Assembly (NCBI GenBank): GCA_015062085.1
Contig: SUVI01000043.1
Coordinates: 1-23,732 of the forward strand
Length of the DNA stretch: 23,732 nt
Direction of reading: 5' to 3'
Source: Planctomycetaceae bacterium
GTDB lineage: Bacteria > Planctomycetota > Planctomycetia > Pirellulales > Thermoguttaceae
Shown here: piece after piece, positions 23,377 to 23,732 of the stretch
Position numbering within the stretch: the stretch's first letter is position 1
How the letters are laid out: each line of letters begins with the position of its first letter
Program-made: the position numbers and the translations under genes
Notes under the pieces: model-generated
Databases searched by the model: none
What the model was told of the DNA's origin: nothing
Seen by the model: the letters and a program-made list of their open reading frames with translations, nothing else

Positions 23377-23732
23377 ATGTCGCAGGATCCAACTTCGCGG
23401 GATACATTCACAAAGAACGAGAAAAACGGGAAACTGACCGCCACGCAGAGTGAGCATGGGGAAAAAAACGTCGATGAGGCGCAGTTTGAGAAACTGCAGC
23501 CTGGGTATCTGCTGGGAGAACATAAAGAGTTTCGCCTCGTGAAGATGCTCGGAAAAGGAGGGATGGGCGTCACGTGGCTCGCGGAGGAACTGGATTCATC
23601 CGGAAAGAAAAAGCAGGCCGTCGTGTGCAAGATCTTGAGTAAAGAGCTCATCGGAAATTCAAAAGCGGTCCAGAACGTTTTGGAGGTTTTCGACCTCACG
23701 AAAGAACTGAATCACACGAACATCTGCCCGCT
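23377..23732 (+). CDS. N-terminus of a Hanks-type Ser/Thr protein kinase, cut by window edge
   Basis: From the ATG at 23377 (AAAGAGGA site 8 nt upstream) the frame is open to the window end, giving 118 residues. After a hydrophilic, charged lead of about 40 residues comes LQPGYLLGEHKEFRLVKMLGKGGMGVTWLAEE. Its GKGGMG (59-64) is the glycine-rich ATP loop, with VVCKIL and Lys85 as the VAIK-type lysine, and LNHTNICP marking the start of the segment after helix C. The rest of the kinase domain and any C-terminal repeats or membrane anchor lie outside. Planctomycetal kinases of this class are numerous and often carry sensor domains. It is divergent from the symporter gene, separated by the phased A-tract region. 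No membrane segment precedes the kinase domain, so the N-terminus is cytoplasmic. Confidence 0.93.
   Translation, partial: MSQDPTSRDTFTKNEKNGKLTATQSEHGEKNVDEAQFEKLQPGYLLGEHKEFRLVKMLGKGGMGVTWLAEELDSSGKKKQAVVCKILSKELIGNSKAVQNVLEVFDLTKELNHTNICP

Overview
The window looks like a chromosomal segment from a member of the Planctomycetota. The pointers are a type IV pilin-like DUF1559 protein with the C-terminal H-x9-DG motif, a Hanks-type Ser/Thr kinase, a YidC with a very long periplasmic part, a sodium:solute symporter, and large secreted carbohydrate-active proteins encoded singly among housekeeping genes. The phylum is an inference from gene content. A gut or other polysaccharide-rich habitat is a further, weaker guess. 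I see no rRNA, tRNA, CRISPR array, insertion sequence or integrase.

Layout. 1-278 (+): C-terminal end of a DUF3427 helicase-type protein cut by the window edge. 367-1344 (-): DUF1559 pseudopilin. It is divergent from 1850-5068 (+), a secreted beta-helix (pectate-lyase-like) protein carrying a tandem-repeat insert; the ~500 bp between them holds two good sigma70-type promoters, overlapping dyads and a 36-bp tandem repeat. 5133-5660 (-): an unrecognised protein behind an 18-bp inverted repeat and an array of TGTCAC boxes. 6098-7126 (-): tsaD. 7299-10868 (-): a very large secreted fusion of an SGNH (CE12-like) esterase and a clan-A-type glycoside hydrolase. 11033-13735 (-): yidC with an embedded PDZ domain. 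13849-14622 (-): a metallophosphoesterase. 15031-15714 (+): tsaB. 15882-17012 (-): nadC with an internal insert. 17293-17964 (+): a class I glutamine amidotransferase/peptidase C26 protein. 18065-20158 (-): a secreted double alpha/beta-hydrolase. 20340-21086 (-): a small glycosyltransferase. 21180-23009 (-): an SSS-family symporter. 23377 to the end (+): N-terminus of a Ser/Thr kinase.

How the genes fit together. Two themes are interleaved rather than grouped in one operon. The first is housekeeping: two t6A genes (tsaB, tsaD), NAD synthesis (nadC) and membrane protein insertion (yidC). The second is probable plant- or mucus-polysaccharide breakdown and uptake: beta-helix protein, esterase-glycosidase fusion, second esterase and symporter. 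Most genes seem to be single transcription units. Clear intrinsic terminators follow the DUF1559 gene, tsaD, the esterase-glycosidase gene, yidC and the double hydrolase, and TTGACA-type promoters can be read in front of several genes.

The most interesting signals are non-coding or architectural. They are the 54-bp higher-order repeat interrupting the beta-helix protein, the 64-bp symmetric dyad over the promoter of the double hydrolase, the 10-bp-phased TGTCAC boxes, the double dyad at the pseudopilin promoter, a run of 10-bp-phased A-tracts between symporter and kinase, and the PDZ-in-YidC and esterase-glycosidase fusions. I did not find a complete new defence or mobile system. All calls rest on reading the sequence; no database search was run.
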